Assembly: GCA_963787895.1 (NCBI GenBank)
Contig: CAWBEX010000001.1
Coordinates: 186,001-250,000 of the forward strand
Length of the DNA: 64,000 bases
Origin: Anderseniella sp963787895
Lineage (GTDB): Bacteria; Pseudomonadota; Alphaproteobacteria; Rhizobiales; Aestuariivirgaceae
Reading direction: 5' to 3'
Shown here: in pieces, positions 26,228 through 34,965 of the stretch
How positions within the stretch are numbered: the first letter of the stretch is position 1
Layout of the letters: each line of letters begins with the position of its first letter
Translations under genes and position numbers: made by a program
The notes under the pieces: generated by a model
What the model was told of the DNA's origin: nothing
What the model saw: the letters and a program-made list of their open reading frames with translations, nothing else
Database searches by the model: none

Positions 26228-27304
26228 ATGACCGCTTCGCGCACAACCAATGGCCGTGGCCAACTGTATGACAGCGTACTCGACACTATCGGCGATACGC
26301 CGTGCATCCGCGTCAACAACCTGGCGCCAAAAGGTGTGCGTCTCTATGTAAAGGCTGAGGCCTTCAATCCGGCAGCATCAGTCAAGGACCGGCTTGCCAT
26401 CTCGATAATCGAGGAAGCTGAGAAATCCGGCAAGTTGAAGCCCGGCCAGACAGTTGTGGAGGCAACCTCAGGCAACACCGGCATTGGTCTTGCCATGGTA
26501 TGCGCTGCCAAAGGCTATCCACTGGTCATCACCATGGTGGAGACCTTTTCCATCGAGCGGCGCAAGCTGATGCGATTCCTAGGCGCCAAGGTTGTGCTTA
26601 CACCAAAAGAACAAAAGGGCTTTGGTATGGTGCAGAAGGCCATCGAACTGGCCGAGGAGAACGGCTGGTTCCTGGCAAGCCAGTTCGAGACTGAAGCCAA
26701 CGCGAAGATTCATGAAAACACCACTGCTCGGGAAATTCTGGCCGACTTCAAGGGCGACAAGCTCGACTATATAGTCACCGGGTACGGCACTGGCGGCACG
26801 GTGGCAGGAATTGGCCGTGCGATCAGGAAGCAGCGCCCGGACACCAAGATCATTCTGTCGGAGCCGGCCAATGCACAGCTGATTGGCTCAGGCACACGTC
26901 AGGACCGCAACGAAAAGGGACAACCGGCCCATTCGCACCCCGCTTTCAACCCGCACCCAATCCAGGGCTGGACGCCGGATTTCATTCCGCTCGTTCTGCA
27001 GGAAGCCATCGACAAGAAGTACTACGATGAGTTGGTGCCGGTGGCCGGACCTGACGGCATCGAATGGTCGCGCAAGCTTGCGGCACGAGAAGGCATACTT
27101 ACCGGCGTGTCGGGCGGCTCCACCTTTGCAGTGGCAATGCAGATTGCTGAAAAAGCGCCAAAAGGCACGGTCATTTTGTGTATGCTTCCAGACACAGGAG
27201 AACGCTATCTATCCTCGCCATTGTTTGAAAATATTCAGGCGGACATGAACGAAGACGAACTTGCCATCTCGCAGTCCACTCCGAGCGCACAGTTCGCAAG
27301 CTGA
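26228..27304 (+). CDS. cysK: Cysteine synthase A-type PLP enzyme
   Basis: Forms cysteine from O-acetylserine and sulfide. The product is 358 residues, somewhat longer than classical CysK (about 315), with extra residues at both ends. The PLP lysine is in NPAASVKDRLA near residue 55, the substrate loop ATSGNTG near residue 80, and the phosphate-binding loop is VTGYGTGGTVAG near residue 180. The usual MPETMSxERR is MVETFSIERRK here. Start 26228 has GGGAGC upstream. A role in another beta-replacement is possible; cystathionine beta-synthase-like function is less likely. The GST gene follows after 18 bases. Confidence 0.88.
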   Translation: MTASRTTNGRGQLYDSVLDTIGDTPCIRVNNLAPKGVRLYVKAEAFNPAASVKDRLAISIIEEAEKSGKLKPGQTVVEATSGNTGIGLAMVCAAKGYPLVITMVETFSIERRKLMRFLGAKVVLTPKEQKGFGMVQKAIELAEENGWFLASQFETEANAKIHENTTAREILADFKGDKLDYIVTGYGTGGTVAGIGRAIRKQRPDTKIILSEPANAQLIGSGTRQDRNEKGQPAHSHPAFNPHPIQGWTPDFIPLVLQEAIDKKYYDELVPVAGPDGIEWSRKLAAREGILTGVSGGSTFAVAMQIAEKAPKGTVILCMLPDTGERYLSSPLFENIQADMNEDELAISQSTPSAQFAS

Positions 27305-27322
27305 CGGGAAAGGTATCCGTAC

Positions 27323-28213
27323 ATGAGCAAATTGCCAGACTACACCCCGCCCAAGGTGTGGACATGGGAAGCCGATCTTGGAGGCAAGTGGGGCAGCCTC
27401 AACCGCCCGATTGCAGGGGCAACACACGACAAGGAGCTGCCCGTCGGCAAGCACCCGTTGCAGCTCTACTCGCTGGCCACGCCAAATGGCGTCAAGGTGA
27501 CCGTTCTTCTGGAAGAACTGCTGGCAGCCGGCCACAAGGGCGCAGAATATGATGCCTGGCTGATTCAGATCGGCGATGGCGACCAGTTCGGATCCGGCTT
27601 TGTGGAAGCAAATCCAAACTCGAAAATTCCGGCACTGATGGACCATTCCACCAATCCGCCAACGCGGGTTTTCGAGTCTGGTTCCATCCTGCTCTACCTG
27701 GCGGAGAAGTTCGGAGCATTCATTCCTGCCGACCACAATGGCCGCACGCAATGTCTCAACTGGCTGTTCTGGCAGATGGGATCAGCGCCTTATCTGGGCG
27801 GCGGATTTGGCCACTTCTACACCTACGCCCCTGCGAAGATAGAATATGCGATCGAGCGTTTCGCGATGGAAGTGAAGCGCCAGCTTGACGTGCTCGACAA
27901 GCATCTGGCCCACAACCAGTTCATGTGCGGCGACGAGTATTCCATCGCCGACATGGCTATCTGGCCGTGGTATGGCGCGCTGGTGGAGAACCGGGTCTAT
28001 TCAGCAGCAGAGTTTCTCTCTACCCATGAGTACGAGCACGTGAACCGCTGGGCAACAGAGATTTTCAAGCGTCCGGCAGTGCAGCGCGGCCGCATTGTGA
28101 ACCGCGCCTCCGGCCGACCCGACCAGCAACTGCACGAGCGCCATGACGCCTCAGACTTCGAGCTCCGCACCCAGGACAAGCTGGAGGCCACCGGCGAGGC
28201 TGCAGCGGAATAG
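27323..28213 (+). CDS. yghU: Glutathione S-transferase family, YghU-type disulfide-bond oxidoreductase
   Basis: Cytosolic GST-fold enzyme with glutathione-dependent disulfide reductase activity in E. coli YghU. The 296-residue product has the long N-terminal extension of this subgroup (YTPPKVWTWEADLGGKWGS), then the thioredoxin-like domain with LYSLATPNGVKVTVLLEEL near residue 55 and NPNSKIPALMD near residue 98, and the all-helical C-terminal domain with GDEYSIADMAIWPWYG near residue 195. It lies 18 bases after cysK and nine before arfB, so the three are likely one transcript. Confidence 0.92.
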   Translation: MSKLPDYTPPKVWTWEADLGGKWGSLNRPIAGATHDKELPVGKHPLQLYSLATPNGVKVTVLLEELLAAGHKGAEYDAWLIQIGDGDQFGSGFVEANPNSKIPALMDHSTNPPTRVFESGSILLYLAEKFGAFIPADHNGRTQCLNWLFWQMGSAPYLGGGFGHFYTYAPAKIEYAIERFAMEVKRQLDVLDKHLAHNQFMCGDEYSIADMAIWPWYGALVENRVYSAAEFLSTHEYEHVNRWATEIFKRPAVQRGRIVNRASGRPDQQLHERHDASDFELRTQDKLEATGEAAAE

Positions 28214-28221
28214 CCGGTTCC

Positions 28222-28650
28222 ATGGCACGTATAAACATCACCCCGGGCGTCTTCATCCACGACGACGAACTGTCTGAAAAGTTCGTGCGTGCATCCGGGC
28301 CAGGCGGCCAGAACGTCAACAAGGTGTCGAGCGCGGTACAACTTCGCTTTGACGTTGCGGCATCACCTACCCTGCCAGAGAGGGTCAAACAGAAGCTGCT
28401 CTCCAGCCCGGACCAACGCATGACAAATGACGGTGTGCTGGTCATCGAGGCCGGTCGCCATCGCACTCAGGCTGCCAATCGTGAAGACGCGTTGCAAAGG
28501 CTCATCCAGATTATCGCGAAGGCCGCCTTTGTGCCGCGCAAGCGCATCGCGACCAAACCCACTCTGGGTTCAAAGAAACGGCGCCTTGACAGCAAGACCA
28601 AACGCGCAAACATCAAGCGCGGACGCTCAGGCAATGTAGAATGGGACTAG
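28222..28650 (+). CDS. arfB: ArfB, alternative ribosome-rescue peptidyl-tRNA hydrolase
   Basis: Releases peptides from ribosomes stalled on non-stop mRNA. The product is 142 residues, matching YaeJ/ArfB. The GGQ catalytic motif is in ASGPGGQNVNKVSSAVQLRFD near residue 30, and the basic C-terminal tail (KKRRLDSKTKRANIKRGRSG) that enters the mRNA channel is clear. It is the last gene of the cysK-yghU-arfB run and converges with the flippase cluster. Confidence 0.96.
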   Translation: MARINITPGVFIHDDELSEKFVRASGPGGQNVNKVSSAVQLRFDVAASPTLPERVKQKLLSSPDQRMTNDGVLVIEAGRHRTQAANREDALQRLIQIIAKAAFVPRKRIATKPTLGSKKRRLDSKTKRANIKRGRSGNVEWD

Positions 28651-28674
28651 GCTTGAAGCCTTGGGCCTTGCCGG

Positions 28675-28827
28675 TCAGTTCATTGATGCCTGAAGGGCCA
28701 GTGCAAGGTTGTTGCCCCAGCCTAATGGGTTGATCCAGCCCATAACCCAAGCTGCATTTATGGCCACGCCAAGTGACAGATCCGCTATCACAACCCATTT
28801 GCCGACTTTGATAAACTTCCACAACAT
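28675..28827 (-). CDS. Possible small membrane protein (low support)
   Basis: A 50-codon frame from ATG 28827 with one hydrophobic stretch (WVVIADLSLGVAINAAWVMGW). It lies between the end of arfB and the end of the flippase gene on the same strand as the flippase. The open frame could extend further upstream into the flippase gene. No family recognised and no clear RBS. Confidence 0.25.
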   Translation of the reverse strand: MLWKFIKVGKWVVIADLSLGVAINAAWVMGWINPLGWGNNLALALQASMN

Positions 28828-28910
28828 GCCGCGCCTTGTGCCCTTTTGATACAGCTTGTTCAGACCTTGTAAGGAGATGAGCAAGGTTGAGGCCAGCCTC
28901 GCCAGCAGGG

Positions 28911-30248
28911 TCAGTTGGCGGCAGAAAGCTTCAGTGACGGGAAACCAAGGGAAACAACCGAAAGATTGCAGGCCCGGCGCACAGCAATGCATAGCATGAG
29001 GGCACGCACGGACATGGCAGCTGCAGTGGCCGTGGCGGCCCCGGCAATGCCGAAATGCGGGATGAGCAACAGCGTCAACGCGACATTGAAAGCAAGCGAC
29101 GTAAAGCCGGCAACGAGAATGTGGCGCTGATGACCCATTGTGATTAGCAGCTCAACCGACTGACCGGACAAGGCACGTGCGATCAGCCCTGCCCCAAGTA
29201 TCAGCATCACAGGATAGCCCGCTTGAAATGCCGGGCCAAATGCCATGAGCAACCAAGGGCCTGCCGTCAGCGTTGCGACAACGGCCAGCGTGGTAAACCA
29301 GAATGTTGCCCGGGTGGTGGCCCACACGGTTTCCTGAAGCTTTGCACGGTCGGCCAGTGCGTTGGCAACCGAGAAGCCTCGCGCGGATACGAAGTAGAAA
29401 GCGTAGTAGACAAAGTTGGCCAGCGCCAAAGACCGCGCGGCGGCAAAGTAGATCGAGACATCCTCAGGCTGCATCAACGCACCAAGCAAGAGCACATCGG
29501 AGTATATCAAGAGGTCTTCAACACCAGATACGATCATCAGCGGCAGCGAAGCCTTGATCCAGATACTGCGGCTGCCGGTAATGTCCTGCGCGGTTTTGGG
29601 CTGGGGCTGGAGTGAAATTGCACGCGCCACTGTGCAGAGCAAAAAGACCGTTACCAACATCATGGCAATGACAACTGCGGCACCAACATTGAAGAGGCTC
29701 AGACTGTAACCCCCGAACAGCAGGCCCGCACACCCCGCCATGATCAGCAGCGGGCGTATCACATATATCGGAACTGACGTGATGCGGAACCAGCCATGGC
29801 TTCTGGCTATGCCTTCGAGGTAGTTCTGCACTGCCAGGAACGGCAGACCCGCAGCCAGCATCAGTGCAATCAAGCCAACACGGTTTCCTTCAATGCCGCC
29901 TGAAACCGCAATGATAATTGCCATGCCGGCCATCGCCAGCGAAGCAAGTAGGACCGTTCGCAGCCCGAAACGCCAAAAGGCGGCGGCCGAACCGTGCCTG
30001 TCACGCGTACGGTATCGCGGCACGAAACGCACGGCACTTTCTGCAAAGCCCAACGGCGCGAATGCACCCAGCATGACCAGCCACGTCCACATGGTGACGT
30101 AGTTGCCATAGTCGTCCAGTTGCATCACACGGGCCAGAAAAACCTGAAGAATGAACACCAGGCCAGCACTCGCCACCCGCAGCGCGAAGGCAATAGCAGC
30201 ATCGAGCAGCCTTGCCCGGCCATCATCTGATTTGGATTTGCTGGTCAT
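28911..30248 (-). CDS. Polysaccharide/oligosaccharide flippase (Wzx/MOP family)
   Basis: Integral membrane protein, 445 residues with about 12-14 hydrophobic segments, typical of the MVF/PST flippases that move lipid-linked glycans across the inner membrane. The N-terminal part contains GLVFILQVFLARVMQLDDYGNY near residue 30, a hallmark of the family. It overlaps the upstream acyltransferase-like gene by four bases, so the pair is co-translated. Both probably act on an exported surface polysaccharide; no glycosyltransferase is close by. Confidence 0.85.
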   Translation of the reverse strand: MTSKSKSDDGRARLLDAAIAFALRVASAGLVFILQVFLARVMQLDDYGNYVTMWTWLVMLGAFAPLGFAESAVRFVPRYRTRDRHGSAAAFWRFGLRTVLLASLAMAGMAIIIAVSGGIEGNRVGLIALMLAAGLPFLAVQNYLEGIARSHGWFRITSVPIYVIRPLLIMAGCAGLLFGGYSLSLFNVGAAVVIAMMLVTVFLLCTVARAISLQPQPKTAQDITGSRSIWIKASLPLMIVSGVEDLLIYSDVLLLGALMQPEDVSIYFAAARSLALANFVYYAFYFVSARGFSVANALADRAKLQETVWATTRATFWFTTLAVVATLTAGPWLLMAFGPAFQAGYPVMLILGAGLIARALSGQSVELLITMGHQRHILVAGFTSLAFNVALTLLLIPHFGIAGAATATAAAMSVRALMLCIAVRRACNLSVVSLGFPSLKLSAAN

Positions 30249-31438
30249 TTTGAAGGGGCCTGAGCCTGCCCGATCACCTTGCGCACCCCGGCTGGCAGCC
30301 CGCTATAGGCCTGCTTCAGGCCGGGACGAACCCGACCCAGCCAGACATGTGCATAGAATTTTCCTAGCAACGTGAACGCGCGGCTGCATGAATGCAGCGG
30401 GCAGGTAATGTTGCTCCAGCTTTCCTTGTAGGCAGCTACATTGCCCAGAAGGTCGTAAGAACTAATGCCATTATCAATTGCCCAGCAGACGGTTGCTTCC
30501 ATCTGCACCTTGCCGGGAGAGATGTTCCTCAACTCCCAGTCGAATCCGCCGATGTAGGCATACATATGCCCCTTTCTGATCATCGACACTTCGACGGCCA
30601 CCTGCCTGTCGCCCGCCATCAGCACAAATGCCACGAGGCCTTCGCGCGTTTCGCGGTCACCGTCCAGTTTGAGCAGGAAGTCAGCGTAAGACGGCAATGC
30701 GAACCCCGTGCTGATGCGGCCGGTTTCCGCCAGCCATATCTTCTTCAGCGCTATGACATCGCGGACCGCCTGTTCAAAACCGTCCTCGCCCGCCCATATT
30801 TCACGAAGCTGCAACGGGCCCAGGTTGTTCGCAATCCGGTTCCGGCGCTTGTTGCGTTTGCGTAATTTCTTTGCGTCGAATGCGCCAAGGTAGGCGTCGG
30901 AGTTTTCAAACTGCTTCAAGTCCAGCGCGGAACTCTCATTGATGCGCTCATTGCGATTCCAGTCCGCGCCAGTCAAATCACACAACGGCGAGGTCTCGGG
31001 CAACAAGTCGAGGTTCACAAGATCACACTCAGGTGGAGCTGACAGATAATCCTTTATCAGTGCGCCTGCCTGCTCGCAGTAGAGGACAGGATCCGTAAGC
31101 ATGCCGGCATACTGCGAATGCGGCTCGCCCAGGTTGCTGAGGATGCGAATTCCGCCCGGACCCCTTGAAAGCATCAAGGGCAGCAGCGCCACCAACTCTC
31201 CGCCAAGCCACACCGTGACAATGCGGGCTTCAAGCACGCCGGCTTCAGGAGCCACTACAGCAATCCAGTTCCGGCACCAATCGTAACTCTGATAGTAGGC
31301 CATCACGTCAGGACAGCGCGCAGCCAGGGACCGCCATTCGTGCTCAACAATGTCGATGTCGACAATGGTGGAGAGAACACGGCATTCAAGCGCCGGCGCA
31401 TTCGCCTCGAAATCTGATGGCTTTTCTGTAATCGACAT
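30245..31438 (-). CDS. CelD/BcsL-like GNAT acyltransferase
   Basis: Predicted acyl- or aminoacyl-CoA-dependent transferase of the BcsL/CelD (DUF4082-like FemAB) group often found in polysaccharide clusters. The 397-residue product has EWRSLAARCPDVMAYYQSYDW near residue 35 and a C-terminal acetyltransferase-like fold with QVAVEVSMIRKGHMYAYIGGFDWELR near residue 270 and YDLLGNVAAYKESW near residue 325. It comes first in an overlapping pair with a flippase, so it likely modifies the glycan that the flippase exports. Confidence 0.85.
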   Translation of the reverse strand: MSITEKPSDFEANAPALECRVLSTIVDIDIVEHEWRSLAARCPDVMAYYQSYDWCRNWIAVVAPEAGVLEARIVTVWLGGELVALLPLMLSRGPGGIRILSNLGEPHSQYAGMLTDPVLYCEQAGALIKDYLSAPPECDLVNLDLLPETSPLCDLTGADWNRNERINESSALDLKQFENSDAYLGAFDAKKLRKRNKRRNRIANNLGPLQLREIWAGEDGFEQAVRDVIALKKIWLAETGRISTGFALPSYADFLLKLDGDRETREGLVAFVLMAGDRQVAVEVSMIRKGHMYAYIGGFDWELRNISPGKVQMEATVCWAIDNGISSYDLLGNVAAYKESWSNITCPLHSCSRAFTLLGKFYAHVWLGRVRPGLKQAYSGLPAGVRKVIGQAQAPSK

Positions 31439-31595
31439 GCCGGCCCGAAGTTGCAGTTGCTACGATAGTCATGCAGGTATCAGGAAATAAAACATCCGCG
31501 ATACCTTCATGAACTACAAAGCAAGGCACGTGCCATACCCTCAGGCAAACCCGCAATTTACCGCCTTGGAGGCCAACATGGTTAAGACCGGGCCG

Positions 31596-33008
31596 TTAGC
31601 ACTCCGGCAGGTTCACGGCAAGGCCGCCCAGGCTGGTTTCCTTGTATTTTTCCGACATGTCGCGCCCGGTCTGACGCATTGCCTCGATGCAGTTATCCAG
31701 CGGCATGAAGTGTTGCCCGTCTCCGTGCAGCGCCAGGGACGCTGCCGATACCGCCTTGATGGCGCCCAATCCGTTGCGCTCGATGCATGGCACCTGCACC
31801 AGCCCGCCGACTGGATCGCAGGACATGCCCAGATGGTGTTCAAGGGCAATTTCTGCTGCATTTTCAATTTGTTCGTTGCTTCCGCCGAGAGCTGCGCAAA
31901 GACCCGCCGCAGCCATCGCAGCGGCTGAACCGACCTCCCCCTGACACCCGACTTCCGCGCCAGAGATAGAGGCATTGTGCTTGATCAGGCCACCAATGGC
32001 GGCAGCGGTCAGCAAGAAGGTGCGCAGGCCCTCATCATTGGAGCCGATGCAATGATCGCGATAGTAGCGCATTACCGCCGGTACGACGCCGGCTGCACCA
32101 TTGGTTGGCGAGGTGACAACTTTTCCGCCAGCCGCATTTTCCTCGTTCACTGCCATCGCATAGACGCTCATCCAGTCGTTTGCGACATGAGGCTGTGCCA
32201 TGTTGGAACCACGCTGCTCGACAAGGCGTTCGTGAATTTTCCGTGCCCGGCGACGAACGTTCAGTCCGCCCGGCAGGATACCGTCTTCACGCAGACCCCG
32301 GTCAATGCACGACGACATGGCCTTCCAGACCCCGTCGAGTTTCGCATTCAGGTCATTGTCACCCATGTGTGACAGCTCGTTGGCTCGCTTCATTTCGGCG
32401 ATGGTCTTGCCTTCCTTCGCTCCCATTTCCAGCATGTCGCGCGCAGTGCCGAACGGAAAGGGGTAGCCCGCCTGCTTCTTGGCCGACTTCAACCCCTTTG
32501 GCGATCGGTCCAGATCATCAAGCTCGGCTGCTGTAAGCACGAAGCCGCCACCGATGGAGTAATAGGTCTCTTCATAGCGCAAGGCTCCTCGGGCATCAAA
32601 TGCACGCAATACCATGCCATTGGCATGTCCCGGCAACGATACATCGTAGTCAAACACCAGATCGTCAGCGGGATTGAACTTGAGAGGACCCAATCCTTGC
32701 GGTTCAACCTGCCCGGAAGCCTCCACCCTTTTCAGAGCAAGCTCTGCCTCATCAGGGTCTATGGTAGCAGGCTCAAACCCGCACAGGCCCAGGATCACAG
32801 CGCGGTCAGTGGAGTGACCCTTACCAGTGAAGGCAAGCGAGCCGTGCAATGAACACTGCAAAGCTGCCGGTGCACCGGACCCGGGGACCGGGGACTTTCC
32901 ATCGCGCAGATCCCGCAGGAACATCGCAGCCGCCGTCATTGGTCCCATGGTGTGAGACGAAGAAGGGCCGACACCGATTTTGAAAATGTCGAAGACGGAA
33001 AGAAACAT
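31596..33008 (-). CDS. sdaA: L-serine dehydratase, single-chain 4Fe-4S type
   Basis: Deaminates serine to pyruvate and ammonia in the cytoplasm. The 470-residue product has the normal length for the one-chain enzyme. The start MFLSVFDIFKIGVGPSSSHTMGPM is the family signature. Later signatures are TSPTNGAAGVVPAV near residue 300, ISGAEVGCQGEVGSAAAMA near residue 345 with one cluster cysteine, and GMSCDPVGGLVQVPCIERN near residue 395 with the others. It stands between the flippase cluster and the hydroxylase cluster as its own unit. Confidence 0.96.
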   Translation of the reverse strand: MFLSVFDIFKIGVGPSSSHTMGPMTAAAMFLRDLRDGKSPVPGSGAPAALQCSLHGSLAFTGKGHSTDRAVILGLCGFEPATIDPDEAELALKRVEASGQVEPQGLGPLKFNPADDLVFDYDVSLPGHANGMVLRAFDARGALRYEETYYSIGGGFVLTAAELDDLDRSPKGLKSAKKQAGYPFPFGTARDMLEMGAKEGKTIAEMKRANELSHMGDNDLNAKLDGVWKAMSSCIDRGLREDGILPGGLNVRRRARKIHERLVEQRGSNMAQPHVANDWMSVYAMAVNEENAAGGKVVTSPTNGAAGVVPAVMRYYRDHCIGSNDEGLRTFLLTAAAIGGLIKHNASISGAEVGCQGEVGSAAAMAAAGLCAALGGSNEQIENAAEIALEHHLGMSCDPVGGLVQVPCIERNGLGAIKAVSAASLALHGDGQHFMPLDNCIEAMRQTGRDMSEKYKETSLGGLAVNLPEC

Positions 33009-33147
33009 GATTGTGGATGTCCGGCGGTTACAGGTTGCGGCAGAATAGAAGCTTTTTCCATCGGCGCAATGCAGCCGACGACATCAAGATGCGTAAAGGC
33101 GGCAACCAGCAAGGTTCTCGTCTGAGACCCAAACTATGCGAATGACC

Positions 33148-34152
33148 TCAGGCGTGCATGCGCTTCTTGCGCTGGCGAATTTCCACCGTGCGCTCGTCCG
33201 TGCCGTCGTGGAAGGTGCCGAACCAGCGGTCCCACGGCATTTCCTGGTTGCCATAGTTGCATTCGAAGAAACGGTGATGAAGCTGGTGGTAGAAGGTGCC
33301 CAGCGCCAGCCGCCGCTTGTCCCTGATCAACAGGTCTTCGTAGCCGGTGTGGGTCATGGCAGCGCCCGGTGCCTGGTAGATCAGATGATTGATCAGGTGC
33401 ACCGGATGGGATGCCACGACGCAGTGGATCAGCACGGTGGTGAAGTACAAGAACGCCTCTACCGGATGCATCGACAAGCCGGACCACGGTCCAATATTGA
33501 TGTTGCGATGATGCAACGCGTGGAATCGCTTGTACATGAACGGTACATGCAACAGCCGGTGCACCCAATAGAAGTGAAAGGCCGACCAGATCGGCATCAG
33601 TACGAACAGCGCCACGAACCAGACTGGGCTTTCGGCAAACGTCGTGGTGGGAATGTGGCCGTTCGCCATGAGCCAGATGATGCCGACCTGGAACGCGGTC
33701 CACTGGGTCACGCCGCTTGCCAGCGACCAGAACACGTTGTCGTGTACCTGGTCGTTGAAGCGGAAGCTGCGCGAATTGGTGGCCTGGTCGCGGGCGTCGA
33801 ACTTCAGTGTCTTGCCCTGCCCTTTCTTCATGTAGAAATACCAGTGCAAGCCACCGGCAATGGCCAACATGAGCCCCATGTTCACGGCCCAGGTCTGGAA
33901 AATCCAGCCGAATGCAAACTCCCGGCTGTCTTTCAGGCTCGGGTACAGCCAGTACCAGGCGGCGAACGAAATGATGACCAGCATCAAGCGTTCAGACAGG
34001 CTCAACCAGTTGGTCACAACCCAACGTGCCAGGAAATGCGGATCGGGCGGCCAGGAAAAAACTGAAGGATTGGCTAGCGGCAATGGCGGGTGATAGTTCC
34101 ACTTTGCCGAGGTCGAAGCCTCATCAGCTTGCATAGTTGGAGCCTTCGTCAT
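33148..34152 (-). CDS. Fatty acid hydroxylase superfamily (sterol desaturase-like)
   Basis: Membrane di-iron oxygenase. The 334-residue product has at least four hydrophobic segments and the histidine clusters of the superfamily: FHFYWVHRLLH near residue 200, FHALHHRNINIG near residue 215 and YHQLHHRFFEC near residue 305. ATG 34152 lies 28 bases inside the end of the class II aldolase gene; another ATG at 34134 is also inside it. The substrate, lipid or otherwise, is not known. The overlap with the aldolase implies that the two act in one pathway or at least share a transcript. Confidence 0.9.
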   Translation of the reverse strand: MTKAPTMQADEASTSAKWNYHPPLPLANPSVFSWPPDPHFLARWVVTNWLSLSERLMLVIISFAAWYWLYPSLKDSREFAFGWIFQTWAVNMGLMLAIAGGLHWYFYMKKGQGKTLKFDARDQATNSRSFRFNDQVHDNVFWSLASGVTQWTAFQVGIIWLMANGHIPTTTFAESPVWFVALFVLMPIWSAFHFYWVHRLLHVPFMYKRFHALHHRNINIGPWSGLSMHPVEAFLYFTTVLIHCVVASHPVHLINHLIYQAPGAAMTHTGYEDLLIRDKRRLALGTFYHQLHHRFFECNYGNQEMPWDRWFGTFHDGTDERTVEIRQRKKRMHA

Positions 34153-34888
34153 CCAGGATGGCCTTTAACTCATTGAGGTGGCAGTCAGCCTGACCGGGAT
34201 AGTTTTCCAGCTCGCTTGCAGTTTTTTCGGCTACTTCGTCGGATAGCACCTTGAGTGGCCGCCCGGTCCACAGCGCCTTGATGTAGGTCTCCGCCGCGCG
34301 CTCAAAATAGTACATTCGGTTGAATGCTTCAGCCACAGTGTCCCCGATAACCATGATGCCGTGATTACCCATGATCAGCACCGATTTTGATGGGTCCGAC
34401 AAGTGCGTACAGGCACGCTCAGCCTCTTCCTCGAAGGCAAGCCCGCCATACTGGTCGTCTATGGTATAGCGGTTGAAGAAGGTGGCGCAATTCTGGTCAA
34501 TCGGCGGCAGGCTCGGATCTTCCAGCGTTGCCAGTACCGTTGCGTGGATGGAATGCACATGCAGCGCCGCGCGCGCATGCGGGCACAGCCGATGGATTGC
34601 TCCATGCAGGCCCCATGCTGTCGGGTCCGGTGCGTTGGGGCCGTTCATGGTTTCCGGGTCGTTTGCATCAATCAGCAATAGGTCCGATGCCTTTACACGT
34701 GAGAAGTGTACCTGGTTCGGATTCATAAGAAACTGCGTGCCGTCGTCGTTGACCGAGACCGAGAAATGGTTGGCCACGCCTTCGTGCATATTGAGCCGGG
34801 CTGTCCACCGGAAGGCTGCCGCCAGGTCAACTCTTTGTTGCCAGTGTTCCAGACGATTTGGGCGAAGTTGGGTAGCAGTAGCGGTCAT
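34124..34888 (-). CDS. Class II aldolase/adducin-domain protein
   Basis: Predicted zinc-dependent aldolase or epimerase of the AraD/FucA type. From ATG 34888 it is 254 residues; ATG 34894 is directly preceded by AGGAG and so too close, while AGGAG is seven bases from 34888. The zinc site HVHSIHATVLATLEDPSLPP is seen near residue 110, and MGNHGIMVIGDTVAEAFNRMYYFERAAE near residue 180 holds the third histidine. Related proteins work on small hydroxylated acids. It overlaps the hydroxylase gene downstream on the same strand. Confidence 0.9.
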   Translation of the reverse strand: MTATATQLRPNRLEHWQQRVDLAAAFRWTARLNMHEGVANHFSVSVNDDGTQFLMNPNQVHFSRVKASDLLLIDANDPETMNGPNAPDPTAWGLHGAIHRLCPHARAALHVHSIHATVLATLEDPSLPPIDQNCATFFNRYTIDDQYGGLAFEEEAERACTHLSDPSKSVLIMGNHGIMVIGDTVAEAFNRMYYFERAAETYIKALWTGRPLKVLSDEVAEKTASELENYPGQADCHLNELKAILDDEGSNYAS

Positions 34889-34965
34889 GCGCATTCTCCT
34901 GAAACGAGTTGCCTGAGAGCGAGGATGCGTATTTTTCGGTATCGCCGCAATGGAAAACTGTCAGA

